Source of the DNA: Thermococcus sp. JdF3
Lineage (GTDB): Archaea > Methanobacteriota_B > Thermococci > Thermococcales > Thermococcaceae
Assembly (NCBI RefSeq): GCF_012027495.1
Contig: NZ_SNUK01000001.1
Span: 62,001-126,000, forward strand
Reading direction: 5' to 3'
Length of the DNA: 64,000 bases
A model generated the notes under the pieces. That model saw nothing but the letters and a program-made list of their open reading frames with translations. It made no database searches and was not told the DNA's origin. Position 1 is the stretch's first letter; every line of letters starts with the position of its first letter. Shown piece by piece: positions 8,532 to 16,801 of this stretch. The position numbers and the translations under genes are program-made.

Positions 8532-9539
8532 ATGGCCGAGCCGGTACTTAAAGTTGAAAACCTCAAGAAGTACTTCCCCATCAAGAGAGGCTTCGTGGAC
8601 ACCATCAAGGGTGCCCCGCAGAAGAAGGTTCACGCCGTTGACGGCATAAGCTTCGAGATATACAAGCAGCAGGTCTTCGCCCTGGTTGGTGAGAGCGGCT
8701 GTGGTAAATCAACCACCGGAAAGCTCATCGTCAAGCTCCTCGAGCCGACGGACGGAAGGATATACCTCGAGGGCAACGACGTCACCCACGTCAAGACCAA
8801 GGAGGAGATACTCAACTACCGCAGGCACGTGCAGATGATATTCCAGGACCCGTTCAGTTCAATGAACCCGCGCTTCAGGATATTCGACATCCTCGAGGAG
8901 CCGCTGCTCATACACGGCATAGGCGAGACCAAGGCCGAGCGCGAGGAGCTCATCTACAAGGCCCTCGAGATGGTCAAGATAACCCCGCCAGAGGACTACG
9001 TCGGCAGATTCCCGCACATGCTCTCCGGTGGTCAGAGGCAGCGTGTGGCGATAGCAAGGGCCCTCATCCTCAACCCGACCTTCGTCGTCGCCGATGAGCC
9101 TGTCTCGATGCTTGACGTGTCCATCCGTGCTGAGGTCCTCGAGCTGATGAAGGAGCTCAAGGAGAAGATGGGCGTCACCTACCTATACATCACCCACGAC
9201 ATGTCCACCGCCAGGTACTTCGCCGACTGGATGGCGGTCATGTACCTGGGTAGGATAGTCGAGATGGGACCGGTCGAGAAGGTCATCGACAACCCGCTCC
9301 ACCCGTACACAAGGGCACTGCTCTCCGCCGTTCCGGAGCCCAAACCGGAGCGCAGGAACGTCATCAAGGAGCTGCCCATCAAGGGTGAGGTTCCCAACGC
9401 CGTTGATATACCGCCCGGATGCCGCTTCCACCCGAGGTGCATCTACGCCCAGAAGGGACTCTGCGACGCCAAGCACCCGCAGCTCGTCGAGTACGAGCAC
9501 AACCACTTTGCGGAGTGCCACCTCGTTGGCAAGTACTGA
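8532..9539 (+). CDS. peptide-type ABC transporter ATPase, DppF-like
   Basis: A 335-residue partner ATPase. Walker A is GESGCGKST (about residues 53-61), the signature LSGGQRQR, Walker B FVVADEPVSMLD, and the switch YITHDM. The C-terminus also carries GCRFHPRCIYAQKGLC and a last cysteine in AECHL, the same four-cysteine pattern as its partner. It is the last gene of the importer; a pyrimidine-rich CTTCTTCTTTTCTTT follows the stop and may end the transcript, though the next gene starts only 32 nt later. Confidence 0.94.
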   Translation: MAEPVLKVENLKKYFPIKRGFVDTIKGAPQKKVHAVDGISFEIYKQQVFALVGESGCGKSTTGKLIVKLLEPTDGRIYLEGNDVTHVKTKEEILNYRRHVQMIFQDPFSSMNPRFRIFDILEEPLLIHGIGETKAEREELIYKALEMVKITPPEDYVGRFPHMLSGGQRQRVAIARALILNPTFVVADEPVSMLDVSIRAEVLELMKELKEKMGVTYLYITHDMSTARYFADWMAVMYLGRIVEMGPVEKVIDNPLHPYTRALLSAVPEPKPERRNVIKELPIKGEVPNAVDIPPGCRFHPRCIYAQKGLCDAKHPQLVEYEHNHFAECHLVGKY

Positions 9540-9571
9540 TCTTCTTCTTTTCTTTACTCTGGGTGATGCCT

Positions 9572-10048
9572 ATGGGAACGTTCAGGGATGCCATGGAGTA
9601 CCCTCTTCTCAGGGCTGGCCTGATAATGCTCGTCCTCGCCCTCGTTATATCCGCGGCGGGTTTCTACCGCGTTGGCAAGGTCTATTCGGCCAGTGGAACC
9701 CTGGAGGAGGGAATGCACTACCTGGGTGATGATAAATTCGAGACTGAGTATCTGTACCACAACAGAACGCTGATCCTCTCCTCTTCGGGTGCCAACCTCT
9801 CCCTGATTCAGGGGACCGAAATGACCAACTACACGATTGTGAACCGCGAGATAACGCTCCACCCGAGCGAGAGACCGGTGATATACATTTTTAACGGGAG
9901 CGTGAACTATACTTACAGCGCGACGGCCGTTGACTACCCCTACGCCATCTACTCGGTGGTGGCCTTCGTGCTGATGCTGGTTGGGGTTGTTATGGCCTTC
10001 ATGGGGTACTCCCAGCTGCTGAGGGATGTGAAGGAGGGTAGGAGATGA
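9572..10048 (+). CDS. small two-segment membrane protein, unknown function
   Basis: A 158-residue protein with one membrane helix near the N-terminus ([15 protein letters not shown]), about 90 residues of external beta-type sequence with several NxS/T sites, and a second helix near the C-terminus ([20 protein letters not shown]). Start chosen at the ATG at 9572, since GGTGAT at 9562-9567 then acts as ribosome site; an ATG at 9566 overlaps that site. It overlaps nadE by 4 nt (ATGA). I do not recognise the family; it is probably limited to Thermococcales. Confidence 0.75.
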   Translation: MGTFRDAMEYPLLRAGLIMLVLALVISAAGFYRVGKVYSASGTLEEGMHYLGDDKFETEYLYHNRTLILSSSGANLSLIQGTEMTNYTIVNREITLHPSERPVIYIFNGSVNYTYSATAVDYPYAIYSVVAFVLMLVGVVMAFMGYSQLLRDVKEGRR

Positions 10049-10806
10049 GGGAGCTTGATTACAGCGCCGTCATTGAGAGGATAACCGGGTTCATAAGGGA
10101 GAGCGTTGATGGAGCCGGCACCGATGGCGTCGTCGTGGGTATAAGCGGGGGCATAGACAGCGCCACCGTCGCCTACCTCGCCGCGAAGGCCCTCGGAAAG
10201 GAGAGGGTTCTCGGCCTGATAATGCCCTACTACGAGAACCGCGACCTTGACGACGCCAAGCTCGTCTGCGAAAGCCTGGGGATTGATTACAAAATAGTCA
10301 ACATAAAGCCCATCGTGGACGAGTTCGAGAGGGCCGTTGGAGGGCTCGATACCAGGAGCAGGGGAAACGTGATGGCAAGGACGAGGATGGTGCTCCTCTA
10401 CGCCCACGCCAACGCAATGAACCGCCTCGTCCTCGGAACCAGCAACAGGAGCGAGGTTCTCACAGGGTACTTCACGAAATGGGGCGACGGTGCGAGCGAC
10501 TACGCTCCCCTCATAAACCTCTACAAGACAGAGGTCTGGGAGATAGCAAAGCTCCTTGGAGTTCCTGAAAGGATAATCGAGAAGAAGCCGTCGGCCGGCC
10601 TGTGGGAGGGGCAGACGGACGAGGACGAGCTCGGGATAAGCTACCGCCTCCTCGACGAGATACTCTGGCGCATGGTTGACCTTGGAATGGAGAAGGCTGA
10701 AATAGCGGGGGAGCTTGGAATAAGTGTCGAGAGGGTCGAATACGTCGAGAGACTTGTGAGGGGCAGCGAGCACAAGAGGCGCCTCCCTGTTGGCCCCGTC
10801 CTCTGA
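10045..10806 (+). CDS. nadE: NH3-dependent NAD+ synthetase
   Basis: A 253-residue cytosolic enzyme that amidates nicotinic acid adenine dinucleotide with ammonia and ATP, the last step of NAD synthesis. The N-type ATP pyrophosphatase P-loop SGGIDS is at residues 34-39; [19 protein letters not shown] is the family's substrate-binding segment. It lacks a glutaminase domain, as expected for the short ammonia-dependent form. Its ATG overlaps the stop of the preceding membrane-protein gene. Confidence 0.95.
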   Translation: MRELDYSAVIERITGFIRESVDGAGTDGVVVGISGGIDSATVAYLAAKALGKERVLGLIMPYYENRDLDDAKLVCESLGIDYKIVNIKPIVDEFERAVGGLDTRSRGNVMARTRMVLLYAHANAMNRLVLGTSNRSEVLTGYFTKWGDGASDYAPLINLYKTEVWEIAKLLGVPERIIEKKPSAGLWEGQTDEDELGISYRLLDEILWRMVDLGMEKAEIAGELGISVERVEYVERLVRGSEHKRRLPVGPVL

Positions 10807-10815
10807 GGTGAGCCC

Positions 10816-11673
10816 ATGAGGAGGGGATACCTCTTAGTTTTTCTTGCCGCGTCGAGCTGGGGCACCCTCGGCATATTCGCCAAGTACCTCGACGGCTTTG
10901 GCCTCAGTCCGTTCACGATGGTATTTTACCGCGTTCTCTTCGCGCTGATGCTCCTCGGTACGTACCTTGAGCTCAGGGGGATTGGACTGTCCCTAGAAAG
11001 GGAGAGGCTGAAGTTCTACGCCCTCTACGGATTCTTCAGCATCTTCCTCTTCTATACCCTCTACTTCTACACGGTGACCATCTCGTCAGTCTCCTTCGCG
11101 GTCCTTCTCCTCTACACCGCCCCGGTGTACTCGATAGTTCTGGGCAGGTTGATCTTCAAGGAACCCCTGAGGAGGGAGAAGCTCATCGCCCTCGTCATGG
11201 TCATGGCGGGCGTAGTCCTCGTCAACGGTTCCGGGGCCGGGTTCTCGACCAGGGCGCTCCTCTTCGGCCTCCTGACCGGACTGACCTACGCTCTCTACGG
11301 GGTTCTGGCCAAGCTCGCGGTGAGGAAGGAAGAACCCGAGAAGGCCCTCTTCTACACCCTCCTGTTTGGGCTCCTGTTTCTCCTCCCCTTCACTGACTTC
11401 AGCGTTCCAGCGGGGGCGGTTCCATATCTCTTCGCACTGGCGCTCTTCCCGACGTTCCTCGGCTACATCCTCTACAACCACGTGCTAAAGGAAGTTGAGG
11501 TCAGCAGGGCCAGCATAGTTGCCACCATAGAACCCGTGGTCGCCATAGTCCTGGCGTTCGTTCTCTTCGGCGAGAGGCTGAGTGCGGCACAGCTCGCCGG
11601 CGCCGCCCTGATCATAGGGGGCTCGGTGATAGTGCACATGGGGGAGAAGGAGGGGCCGGAGGAAGCCCGCTAG
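10816..11673 (+). CDS. EamA/DMT family transporter
   Basis: A 285-residue membrane protein with about ten helices arranged as two EamA repeats (residues about 6-135 and 145-280). The repeat signature WGTLGIFAKYL opens the first half, and the second ends IEPVVAIVLAFVLFGE. It follows nadE by 9 nt with GAGGTGAG before the ATG, so is probably cotranscribed. The last 4 nt overlap the end of convergent glnA. The substrate cannot be told from sequence; family members export amino acids, metabolites or nucleotide sugars. Confidence 0.88.
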   Translation: MRRGYLLVFLAASSWGTLGIFAKYLDGFGLSPFTMVFYRVLFALMLLGTYLELRGIGLSLERERLKFYALYGFFSIFLFYTLYFYTVTISSVSFAVLLLYTAPVYSIVLGRLIFKEPLRREKLIALVMVMAGVVLVNGSGAGFSTRALLFGLLTGLTYALYGVLAKLAVRKEEPEKALFYTLLFGLLFLLPFTDFSVPAGAVPYLFALALFPTFLGYILYNHVLKEVEVSRASIVATIEPVVAIVLAFVLFGERLSAAQLAGAALIIGGSVIVHMGEKEGPEEAR

Positions 11674-12995
11674 ACGTGGAAGTACCTCTCGAGCTCCCAC
11701 TCCGTCACCTTCTTTGTTTCCTGGGGAATGTCCCGTGAGGCCAGGTACTCCAGGTAGTCTTCCCACTCGCGTTCTTTGTGCTCCACGAAGTTCCTGTAGG
11801 CACCGCCCAGGGCCTCCCTGACGACCCGGTCCCTCTTCAGCTCGTCGAGCGCCTCCCCGAGACTTCCGGGCAGGGTACCTATCCCGAGTCCGGCCCTCTC
11901 GGAGTCTTCCATCTCGTAGACGTTTGCCTCGGTGTACGCCTCCGGCTCCAGCCTTCTTTTTATTCCGTCGAGTCCGGCCATTAGAACCGCCGCGAATGCC
12001 AGGTACGGGTTGGCGCTGGGGTCGGGACACCTGTACTCTATCCTGGCCCCGTTGCCCCAGAACGCGGGAACCCTTATCAGGGTGCTCCTGTTGCGGTAGC
12101 CCCAGCTGATGTACACGGGAGCCTCGTAGCCGGGGACGAGGCGCTTATAGCTGTTCACCGTCGGGTTCGTGACCGCCGAGAGGGCCCTCGCGTGCTTTAG
12201 CAGGCCACCAAGGAAGTGCAGTGCGGCCTCACTGAGGCCGTCCTCCCCGATGAACGCGTTCTCTCCGTCCCTCCAGAGGCTTATGTGGAGGTGCATCCCG
12301 TTCCCGGGAAATCCGTGGATGGGCTTGGGCATGAAGGTCGCGTATAGACCGCGCATCTCGGCTGTCGTTTTGACGATGTATTTGAAGCTGATCACGTTGT
12401 CCGCCGTTTTGAGGGCCTCATCGTAGCGGAAGTCTATCTCGTGCTGGGACTTCCCGACCTCGTGGTGAAGAACCTCCGGGACGAGGCCAAAGGCCCGCAT
12501 GTAGAGCGCTATCTCCCTCCGCAGGGTGCGGGCCCTGTCGAGGGTGACGAGGTCAAAATAGCCCCCGCTGTCGGGTATCTTAAGCTCCCACGTTCCGTTC
12601 TTTTTGAAGAGGTAGAACTCTGGCTCCGGGCCGATGTATGCCCTGAAGCCCTCCTTTTCGAGTCTCTCGATCGCCGCTCTGAGCACCCCCCGCGGATCCG
12701 CACCGTAGGGGCTTCCGTCTTTGTAGATGTATCCGTAGACCCTCGCTATTCCCTCCCATGGGACCTCTGTATAGGTTGTTGGGTCGGGCTTCAGCACGAG
12801 GTCGCTGTCTTCTATCCTCTGAAAGCCGGATATGGATGAACCGTCGAAGGCAATACCCTCCGTCAGAACCTCTTCGTATCTGTCGGCGGGTATCTCCATG
12901 CCCTTTGGAACCCCGTTGATGTCGACGAAGACCAGCTGGACGAACCCCGGCGACCCGGCCCCATGACCAATTCCAACCGTGGAAATTTCGTTCAT
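11670..12995 (-). CDS. glnA: glutamine synthetase type I
   Basis: A 441-residue enzyme that makes glutamine from glutamate, ammonia and ATP; family members form dodecamers. The beta-grasp domain is N-terminal; catalytic segments include GPEPEFYLF, the glutamate/ATP-site GNGMHLHIS, and NPTVNSYKRLVPGYEAP. I see no adenylylation-tyrosine motif, so it looks like the I-alpha form controlled by feedback or transcription. A frame four codons longer exists (start 13007), but GGTGATAAAA directly before the ATG at 12995 decides the start. An inverted repeat lies upstream. Confidence 0.95.
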   Translation of the reverse strand: MNEISTVGIGHGAGSPGFVQLVFVDINGVPKGMEIPADRYEEVLTEGIAFDGSSISGFQRIEDSDLVLKPDPTTYTEVPWEGIARVYGYIYKDGSPYGADPRGVLRAAIERLEKEGFRAYIGPEPEFYLFKKNGTWELKIPDSGGYFDLVTLDRARTLRREIALYMRAFGLVPEVLHHEVGKSQHEIDFRYDEALKTADNVISFKYIVKTTAEMRGLYATFMPKPIHGFPGNGMHLHISLWRDGENAFIGEDGLSEAALHFLGGLLKHARALSAVTNPTVNSYKRLVPGYEAPVYISWGYRNRSTLIRVPAFWGNGARIEYRCPDPSANPYLAFAAVLMAGLDGIKRRLEPEAYTEANVYEMEDSERAGLGIGTLPGSLGEALDELKRDRVVREALGGAYRNFVEHKEREWEDYLEYLASRDIPQETKKVTEWELERYFHV

Positions 12996-13019
12996 TTTTA
13001 TCACCATTAACTGTTCTAA

Positions 13020-13049
13020 CGTTCAATTTTCATGCCAGATTACTGAACG
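13020..13049. promoter_or_regulatory. inverted repeat upstream of glnA
   Basis: CGTTCA (13020-13025) and TGAACG (13044-13049) are perfect inverted copies separated by 18 nt, 25-54 nt upstream of the glnA ATG. A TATA-like CTTTTATCC lies just outside at about 13056-13065, so the dyad would sit around the transcription start. It may be a nitrogen-responsive operator; the assignment is inference. Confidence 0.35.
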
Positions 13050-13119
13050 ATTAATCGGATAAAAGCCTTTTCACAGGATTTTTGTCACTATGACGAGCGG
13101 ATGTGCGGGACTTCCATCC

Positions 13120-13181
13120 TTTGACAGCAAAATGTTCATTCCGTTGTCAGAATCATATGAAATTTACATTTTAATGTCAAA
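13120..13181. promoter_or_regulatory. long inverted repeat before the DUF61 gene
   Basis: TTTGACAGCAAAATG (13120-13134) is repeated inverted as CATTTTAATGTCAAA (13167-13181), matching at 13 of 15 positions with a 32-nt spacer. It ends next to a TATA-like AAAGCTTTTT (13183-13192) that is 25 nt before the DUF61 start. The arrangement suggests a dimeric regulator upstream of the TATA box, or a hairpin. Confidence 0.4.
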
Positions 13182-13215
13182 CAAAGCTTTTTGTGCTTCG
13201 GCCGTAGCCATAAAC

Positions 13216-13623
13216 ATGACAAAGGCGGAGGACATACTGAACAGGGAAATCGCGAGGATGAACCTTCACCTCCCCGCTCTCCGTCCCACCCTTTCCCAGC
13301 TCCTGGCGGAGGAGGAGCCCAGCGTTAGACTCCGCGACGGGAGCTATCACCACTTCCGGCGCTCCGAGCTTGAGTACCTGACGGGCCTGGTGGACGGTGA
13401 TGAGTGCGAGCGCCTCAGGGTGCCCATAGTTCTGGAGATAAGCACCCTCCACAGGGGCTACTTCAGGGTCAGGGGGCGCGTGGAGGTCAAGGTCATAGAG
13501 AAAGTCCTTGGCACCTACAGCATCTTGGATGAGAAGGACGAGGAGCTTTACCCCCGCTACCTGCTCCCGAGGATCAGACGCGTTCTCCCGACCACCACAA
13601 CCTACGCGTTCATAGCGGAGTGA
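13216..13623 (+). CDS. UPF0216 / DUF61 family protein
   Basis: A 135-residue cytosolic protein matching my recollection of the archaeal UPF0216 family: LNREIARMNLHLPALRPTL at the start, then LRDGSYHHFRRSELEYLTGL, and the closing VLPTTTTYAFIAE. Function is unknown. The frame is open back to 13090, but the family begins at MTKAEDILNR, and a TATA-like box 25 nt before the ATG at 13216 suggests a leaderless message. The gene downstream starts 5 nt after its stop. Confidence 0.8.
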   Translation: MTKAEDILNREIARMNLHLPALRPTLSQLLAEEEPSVRLRDGSYHHFRRSELEYLTGLVDGDECERLRVPIVLEISTLHRGYFRVRGRVEVKVIEKVLGTYSILDEKDEELYPRYLLPRIRRVLPTTTTYAFIAE

Positions 13624-13628
13624 TGACC

Positions 13629-13904
13629 ATGGACGAGGACACCAAGGTTCTCAGGGATTATCTGATCTTCACGGTGCCCCACGTCACCGTGCTGGCGGGG
13701 GCCATTCTGGGCGTCATGATGATCCTGGGGGTTCCCGTTACCCTCGCCCTGGGAATTTTTGCCAGCCTGTACGGTGCAATGCTCCTGATTCTTGGGATGA
13801 TAATACGCCCCCACGTCTCAGGTATCCGTGCGTACTGGCTTTTTATTGCGTTCACTGTTTTTCTCATCCTCTCTGGGTGCTTTCTGTCCCTGTACGGTAG
13901 GTAA
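13629..13904 (+). CDS. small membrane protein, three helices
   Basis: About 91 residues, of which nearly all after residue 15 are hydrophobic, giving three membrane helices (VTVLAGAILGVMMIL; LALGIFASLYGAMLLILGMII; YWLFIAFTVFLILSGCFL). Starts at GTG 13620, ATG 13623 and ATG 13629 are all possible; I take the last because GGAG at 13617-13620 is then correctly spaced. Probably cotranscribed with the DUF61 gene. No family recognised. Confidence 0.7.
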   Translation: MDEDTKVLRDYLIFTVPHVTVLAGAILGVMMILGVPVTLALGIFASLYGAMLLILGMIIRPHVSGIRAYWLFIAFTVFLILSGCFLSLYGR

Positions 13905-13905
13905 A

Positions 13906-13912
13906 TTTATAT
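13906..13912 (+). promoter_or_regulatory. TATA box of the CARDB-like surface protein gene
   Basis: TTTATAT lies 33-39 nt before the ATG at 13945. The leader would be about ten bases and carries GGTGAGG at 13935-13941. Confidence 0.5.
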
Positions 13913-13944
13913 CCAATTGTACTTAATAATGACCGGTGAGGTTC

Positions 13945-15567
13945 ATGAAAAAGGCGGGCATTTTGCTGCTGTCCTTGATGTTGCTTTCCACCGCTCACCT
14001 TGTCTCTGCCCAATCTGGACTTGTGACATCGGACACGATTTCAATTGTGCGGGGCGACTACTCCGAGGGGGTGCTGACTCTCAAGAGCACCGTTGGATTC
14101 ACCTATCATGTGGTCAGCTTCAGGGGCTTTCTGGTGTTTGATGAGAACATGAACCGTGTTAATGGGTTCAATTTTACGATCTCCCCGTCAGTGTTCACTG
14201 ACTGGCAGGCGGGCGATACCCACACCGTGCGCTATCGGCTGGAGTGCCCGCGCAACGTCTCCCCCGGCAATTACACACTTCGGCTCAATTTTATTGCATC
14301 GACGCAAAACGGTCTCATATATGTTGTTCCGGTTGATGTGGCCCTTACCGTGATGGGCTCCCCCCTAAAGTTTGGCGACGTCGGGGCCTACGTTCAGGAC
14401 AGGCCCGACTCATCCTACGTTCTGAACGGGGAGACCATAGTCGTTTTCTCCTACGTCACCAACATCGGTCACGGGAACGTCTCCGCGGTGGGGCAGGTCT
14501 CCCTGGTCCGGGATGGAAAAACCTACTTCTTCGAGAACAGGACGCTGACCTTCGTACCCGGGGACGGCCTCGTTCAGTTTGAGGTACCCGTCGGATACGA
14601 CCTTTCCCCCGGGACGTACCGGCTCCACTATCTCCTCAGGTACGATGGGGGCACGTACGGGTACTCCAAAGACTTCCCCGTAAAGTTCGGGGTCACGCTG
14701 GTGGGGGTGTCCCTGAAATCCGACGAGGTGAAGGTGAACGAGGACAACAGGGCGTACGTGACGGTTCTCTCCGAGAGGCTCATCGGCATGAACCTGACGG
14801 TTGAGGCTTACAGGGACGGGGAGCTGATATCGAGGGCCGTGGAGCCAACGGAGATTGGAGGGGGTACAACGGTTCTCGAAGTTCCCCTCCCAACTAACGT
14901 GTCGGGCTCCATCACGGCCGTCATAAAACTGACCTTCGGTGAACGCCTGATCGGGGAAGGCAACGTTACCTACACCGTTTCAGCTCCCCCAGTGCTTGCA
15001 AACGTCTCCTACGAGAGAACTGCCAACGATGAGGTGCTCTTTAAGCTCGCCGTCGAAAACCCCGGGAACGGGAGTGTGAATGGCGTTCTCACCTACAGGA
15101 TATCCTCGGACGACGGGGTACTGTACAAGGACTCCATAGAGGAATCCATACCCCCCGGGACCAGAGAGATAACGGTGAAGTTTGAGGTTCCGGTGGGGAA
15201 GACTGTCTACTACGAGTTTACCCTCATCGCAGCAGGGGAGACGAGCACCGCGAAGGGACAGCTCTACCTGGAGCCCCCCGAGCCGACGACCACGACTTCG
15301 TCCCCCACGCCCACGACCTCATCCACCTCACCATCGAACACCACGACTACCGGTGGTGGCGGTGGCTCCAGGGCCCCCTGGATCGGCCTCGTGGCAGTGG
15401 CTTTCATCCTCCTGGTGGTGGGTGCCTTCTACTACCTGAACCGCGCGGAGGGCACCCGGAAGAAGCGCGTCAGGCCAAAGCCCAAGAGGCGCTCCCCCCT
15501 GGGCAGGTTCAAGAGGCCCAAGAATCCGGAGTTTAAGGAGAACAAGGAGCTCCCCAGGAAGAAGTGA
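13945..15567 (+). CDS. large exported, membrane-anchored surface protein
   Basis: About 540 residues. A signal peptide (MKKAGILLLSLMLLSTAHLVSA) is followed by several beta-sandwich-like repeats with VxVxNxG patterns such as VVFSYVTNIGHGNVSAVGQV and FKLAVENPGNGSVNGVLTY, resembling CARDB-type adhesion modules. A Thr/Ser-rich stalk, a Gly run, one membrane helix (WIGLVAVAFILLVVGAFYYL) and a strongly basic tail end the protein. The start is the ATG behind GGTGAGGTTC, not the GTG nine bases earlier. Role unknown: it may be a cell-envelope component. T-rich sequence after the stop may terminate the transcript before rnpB. Confidence 0.8.
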   Translation: MKKAGILLLSLMLLSTAHLVSAQSGLVTSDTISIVRGDYSEGVLTLKSTVGFTYHVVSFRGFLVFDENMNRVNGFNFTISPSVFTDWQAGDTHTVRYRLECPRNVSPGNYTLRLNFIASTQNGLIYVVPVDVALTVMGSPLKFGDVGAYVQDRPDSSYVLNGETIVVFSYVTNIGHGNVSAVGQVSLVRDGKTYFFENRTLTFVPGDGLVQFEVPVGYDLSPGTYRLHYLLRYDGGTYGYSKDFPVKFGVTLVGVSLKSDEVKVNEDNRAYVTVLSERLIGMNLTVEAYRDGELISRAVEPTEIGGGTTVLEVPLPTNVSGSITAVIKLTFGERLIGEGNVTYTVSAPPVLANVSYERTANDEVLFKLAVENPGNGSVNGVLTYRISSDDGVLYKDSIEESIPPGTREITVKFEVPVGKTVYYEFTLIAAGETSTAKGQLYLEPPEPTTTTSSPTPTTSSTSPSNTTTTGGGGGSRAPWIGLVAVAFILLVVGAFYYLNRAEGTRKKRVRPKPKRRSPLGRFKRPKNPEFKENKELPRKK

Positions 15568-15575
15568 GCTTTCAC

Positions 15576-15592
15576 TTTCTTTTTGTTTCGTT
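15576..15592 (+). terminator. T-rich probable terminator
   Basis: CTTTCTTTTTGTTTCG lies just after the surface-protein stop and before the rnpB promoter, fitting archaeal T-tract termination. Confidence 0.35.
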
Positions 15593-15610
15593 CGATGTCC
15601 CAAATGCCAA

Positions 15611-15620
15611 CCTTTTTATT
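15611..15620 (+). promoter_or_regulatory. TATA box of rnpB
   Basis: CCTTTTTATT is centred about 26 nt upstream of the first base of the P1 helix of RNase P RNA at 15642. Confidence 0.5.
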
Positions 15621-15641
15621 CCTGCTGTCCAAACTACTCAC

Positions 15642-15965
15642 GGCGAGGGGGTCGGGGACTCTCGGGGTGCTCCCGAGGAAGTTCCGCCCACCTCACCGGG
15701 GCCGCGGTGCCGTGAGGCACTTCCCGAGAGGGAGGGCAACGGCGCAGAAACGACACGTCCCGGCGGGTATGGGGATGAAAGCGGCGAAGGGCCCGGCGAC
15801 GGGCTCCGAGCTAACCCGCAGACGACCCGTCGGGGACCGGTGAAACGGCCGTCCCGCGGGGTGCAAGGCCGAGGGAGGGGCGATGAAGTCCCGGTGCGAG
15901 CCCCGTGGTAGGCCGCTCAGTCGAATGTCCCCTTGAGACAGAAGGCGGGCTACGATCCCCTCGCC
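15642..15965 (+). ncRNA. rnpB: RNase P RNA
   Basis: The catalytic RNA that trims the 5' ends of pre-tRNAs. The conserved start of the core, GAGGAAGTTCCGCCCACC (15675-15692), and the conserved 3' core ACAGAAGGCGGGCTAC (15938-15953) are both present, as is GGTGCAAGGCCGAGGGAG in the middle. The ends GGCGAGGGGGTC (15642-15653) and GATCCCCTCGCC (15954-15965) pair as helix P1, which fixes the limits to within a few bases. About 324 nt is normal for archaeal type A RNA. Its last 16 nt are antisense to the end of the downstream EamA gene. The RNase P protein Rnp2 is also in this window at 46.4 kb. Confidence 0.93.
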
Positions 15966-16801
15966 CAAATCAAGTCCAGCGCCGATGCGAGAAGTATGAG
16001 CGTCCCTCCGGCAATCGTTTTTATTCCTGGAACTTCCCAAAAGATAAGAAGGGCGTAAACAACCGCGCTTAGCGGGTCAAGGTAGCTCAGCAAAGCCGCC
16101 TCGCTAACCTCCACCTCCTTTAGCCCGTCCATATAGAGGTAGAGGGCAAAAACCGTGTGAACGGCAACGAGAACCAGAACCGCCCACCAGACAGGTTCTC
16201 CAACGTCCGAGATGGCCACGATGGGGGCCAGGACGAGAGATGCCACGGCAAGCTGAAGGAATGTCAGGGTTTTCCCATCGATTTCTCTGAGGAACCTTCC
16301 CAGATTCGGTATCAGGGCGTAGAAGAAAGCCGCAGTCAGGGCGAGTAAGATCCCGACGAAATCCCTGTCTCCAAGGTCGATTCTCTGGCCGCTCATTATT
16401 AGTCCCACCCCTATGAAGGCCAGCCCGATGAGCCCCCACCTTTTCGCGCTCATCTTCTCTCCGAGGAAGCGCCAGGAGATCAGCGTTGCCAGGATTGGAG
16501 CGGCATAGTAAACGAGGACCGCGTTGGCTATCGTGGTGTAGTTGAAGGCAGTGAAGAGGAACGTCCAGTTGAGGGCAAGGGCAGAGCCGAGTGCCAGGAG
16601 GGGCTTCCATTTGGCCCTCAGGAGTGGGGGGAGCGATTGGAGCCATTCATTCTTCCCGACAAGGATGGCGAGGAGCAGGAGGGCGCCGAGGGAGACCCTA
16701 GCAAAAGCCACACCTAACCCGGACAGCCCCGAAAAGCGGCCGAATATCCCCACGCTGCCCCATATCAGCATCGCCGTGGCGATTTTTATCCTCCCGTTCA
16801 C
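15950..16801 (-). CDS. EamA/DMT family transporter
   Basis: A 283-residue membrane protein with about ten helices in two EamA repeats; IWGSVGIFGRF opens the first repeat and LSYLDPLSAVVYALLIFWE closes the second. The start is a GTG at 16801 that overlaps the priS stop as GTGA, with GGGGATG as ribosome site; a longer frame to 16828 lies inside priS. The last codons (15950-15965) overlap the 3' P1 strand of rnpB on the other strand. Substrate unknown. Confidence 0.86.
   Translation of the reverse strand: MNGRIKIATAMLIWGSVGIFGRFSGLSGLGVAFARVSLGALLLLAILVGKNEWLQSLPPLLRAKWKPLLALGSALALNWTFLFTAFNYTTIANAVLVYYAAPILATLISWRFLGEKMSAKRWGLIGLAFIGVGLIMSGQRIDLGDRDFVGILLALTAAFFYALIPNLGRFLREIDGKTLTFLQLAVASLVLAPIVAISDVGEPVWWAVLVLVAVHTVFALYLYMDGLKEVEVSEAALLSYLDPLSAVVYALLIFWEVPGIKTIAGGTLILLASALDLIWARGS

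Noticed and set aside
15564-15911. Open frames of 86-115 residues over 15.56-16.04 kb
   Set aside because: The region is RNase P RNA; GC-rich structured RNA lacks stops by chance.
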